NCBI GenBank assembly: GCA_016871975.1
Contig: VHBM01000020.1
Span: 1 to 20,016 of the forward strand
DNA length: 20,016 bases
Direction of reading: 5' to 3'
DNA from: Nitrososphaerota archaeon
GTDB lineage: Archaea > Thermoproteota > Nitrososphaeria > Nitrososphaerales > Nitrosopumilaceae
Shown here: positions 19,280 through 20,016 of the stretch, piece after piece
Numbering within the stretch: the first letter of the stretch is position 1
Layout of the letters: every line of letters begins with the position of its first letter
Made by a program: the position numbers and the translations under genes
Notes under the pieces: model-generated
Told to the model about the DNA's origin: nothing
The model's input: only the letters and a program-made list of their open reading frames with translations
Databases searched by the model: none

Positions 19280-20016
19280 ATGGCACAGATACTTGGAATA
19301 ATAGGTGGAGGTCAGCTTGGAATGATGCTTGCCGAAGCTGCAAAAAAAATGCCAGACCATATTTCTGATGTAATAGTGCTCGATCCTACAGAAAACTGTC
19401 CTGCCGCAAAAGTAGGCGCAAAACAAATTGTGGCCGACTTTAAAGATGAGCATGCCATTATAGAATTATCAAAGAAAGTTGATATCATAACGTATGAAAT
19501 TGAGTTAGGAAATAGTGATGTTTTAAAAAAAATCGAAGCAAATACGCAGATTAGTCCATCTCCAGATACATTGAAAATAATCCAAGATAAATTATCACAG
19601 AAAAAATTCTTGCAAAAAAACAAGTTGCCTGTTGCAGATTTTGTTGAGATAAACTCTTTGAAAGATTTATCAGATAAGATTAATGAGTTTGGATTTCCTG
19701 CGTTGTTAAAGGCGAGATTTGACTCATACGATGGCAGAGGAAATTTTAAAATTAATTCCAAAAATGATTTAGAAATTGCCTACAAGCATTTTAATGGAAA
19801 ATCTTTGTTTCTTGAGAAGTTTATTGACTTTACAATGGAAGTTTCTGTAATTTCTGCAAGAAATACTAGAGGCGATATAGAGGTATATCCTACCGTAGAA
19901 AATATTCATGAAGATAATATTCTTAGAATGAGTATTGCTCCTGCAAGAATATCAAAAAAGATTTCAAAAAATGCAGAAGCCGTTGCAAAAACTACTATGC
20001 AAGTTCTAAAAGGAGC
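19280..20016 (+). CDS. purK: N5-carboxyaminoimidazole ribonucleotide synthase (PurK), 3' end outside window
   Basis: This is the first 245 residues of an ATP-grasp enzyme that carboxylates AIR with bicarbonate and ATP to give N5-CAIR, the substrate of PurE. The N-terminal Rossmann-like domain has LGIIGGGQLGMMLAEAA at 5-21, then VIVLDPTENCPA, ITYEIELGNSDVL and SPSPDTLKIIQDKLSQKKFL. The ATP-grasp domain includes FPALLKARFDSYDGRGNF and LFLEKFIDFTMEVSVISARN. In most PurK the strand before SPSP reads TxExExV; here TYEIE is kept. It is divergent from purE with 130 bp between starts, and no frameshift is seen up to the window end. Confidence 0.93.
   Translation, partial: MAQILGIIGGGQLGMMLAEAAKKMPDHISDVIVLDPTENCPAAKVGAKQIVADFKDEHAIIELSKKVDIITYEIELGNSDVLKKIEANTQISPSPDTLKIIQDKLSQKKFLQKNKLPVADFVEINSLKDLSDKINEFGFPALLKARFDSYDGRGNFKINSKNDLEIAYKHFNGKSLFLEKFIDFTMEVSVISARNTRGDIEVYPTVENIHEDNILRMSIAPARISKKISKNAEAVAKTTMQVLKG

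Noticed and set aside
19312..19761. Minus-strand frame of 149 codons inside purK
   Set aside because: It is antisense to the conserved N-terminal and ATP-grasp regions of PurK.
1..20016. CRISPR array, insertion sequence, prophage or toxin-antitoxin system
   Set aside because: No regular repeats, transposase, integrase, terminal repeats or att-like duplications were seen. The small Cys proteins lack any toxin-antitoxin hallmark.

Overview
The window looks like chromosomal DNA from an ammonia-oxidising thaumarchaeon of the Nitrosopumilus/Nitrosarchaeum type. This is inferred from gene content, not from a search. The pointers are an archaeal-type AspRS with GatCAB, the archaeal IMP-pathway enzyme PurP, a PEFG-type C-terminal sorting signal, the thaumarchaeal W-I-K...F-W module at the N-terminus of a binding protein, AT-rich DNA (about one third G+C by eye), frequent TTG/GTG starts, and TATA boxes placed about 25-30 nt ahead of start codons, as expected for leaderless archaeal transcripts. 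Genes are tightly packed on both strands and no gene-free stretch exceeds 300 bases. I see no insertion sequence, phage gene, CRISPR array or transfer signature.

Layout. 1-3601 (+): the end of a winged-helix regulator, then a PhnD-PhnC-PhnE type ABC importer and a small surface protein with a PEF sorting signal. 3594-4861 (-): PurP (purine step 9) and a 70-aa unknown. 4951-9387 (+): aspS-gatC-gatA-gatB, a tight operon that would make Asp-tRNA(Asn)/Glu-tRNA(Gln) and amidate them. 9388-12188 (-): an ornithine-cyclodeaminase-like protein (TIGR00300/AgrE-C type), three small proteins, an HD-domain phosphohydrolase and a 40-aa C2H2 zinc finger. 12261-14194 (+): PduO-type cobalamin adenosyltransferase, tRNA-Phe(GAA), a Lys-rich small protein, two stand-alone Lrp/AsnC ligand-binding (RAM) domains and a VOC-fold protein. 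14191-16323: two thaumarchaeal unknowns on the minus strand, a 49-aa CxxC protein on the plus strand, and a class III nucleotide cyclase preceded by a 41-aa zinc ribbon on the minus strand. 16371-18576 (+): a 287-aa orphan and threonine dehydratase with an ACT domain. 18580-20016: divergent purE (-) and purK (+, cut by the window end).

Functionally most of this is housekeeping: purine synthesis (purP, purE, purK), indirect amidation of tRNA, cobalamin activation and isoleucine precursor supply. The accessory interest lies in the phosphonate-like importer with a fused thaumarchaeal module, four tiny Cys/His-rich proteins (52, 40, 49 and 41 aa) that standard gene calling could miss, the pair of RAM-only proteins, the cyclase with a Lys in place of its usual catalytic Arg, and two intergenic regions with repeated or dyad motifs around the TATA boxes. 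I found no clear multi-gene defence or mobile system. The best candidates for something undescribed are the zinc-ribbon/cyclase pair and the zinc-finger/HD/75-aa operon.
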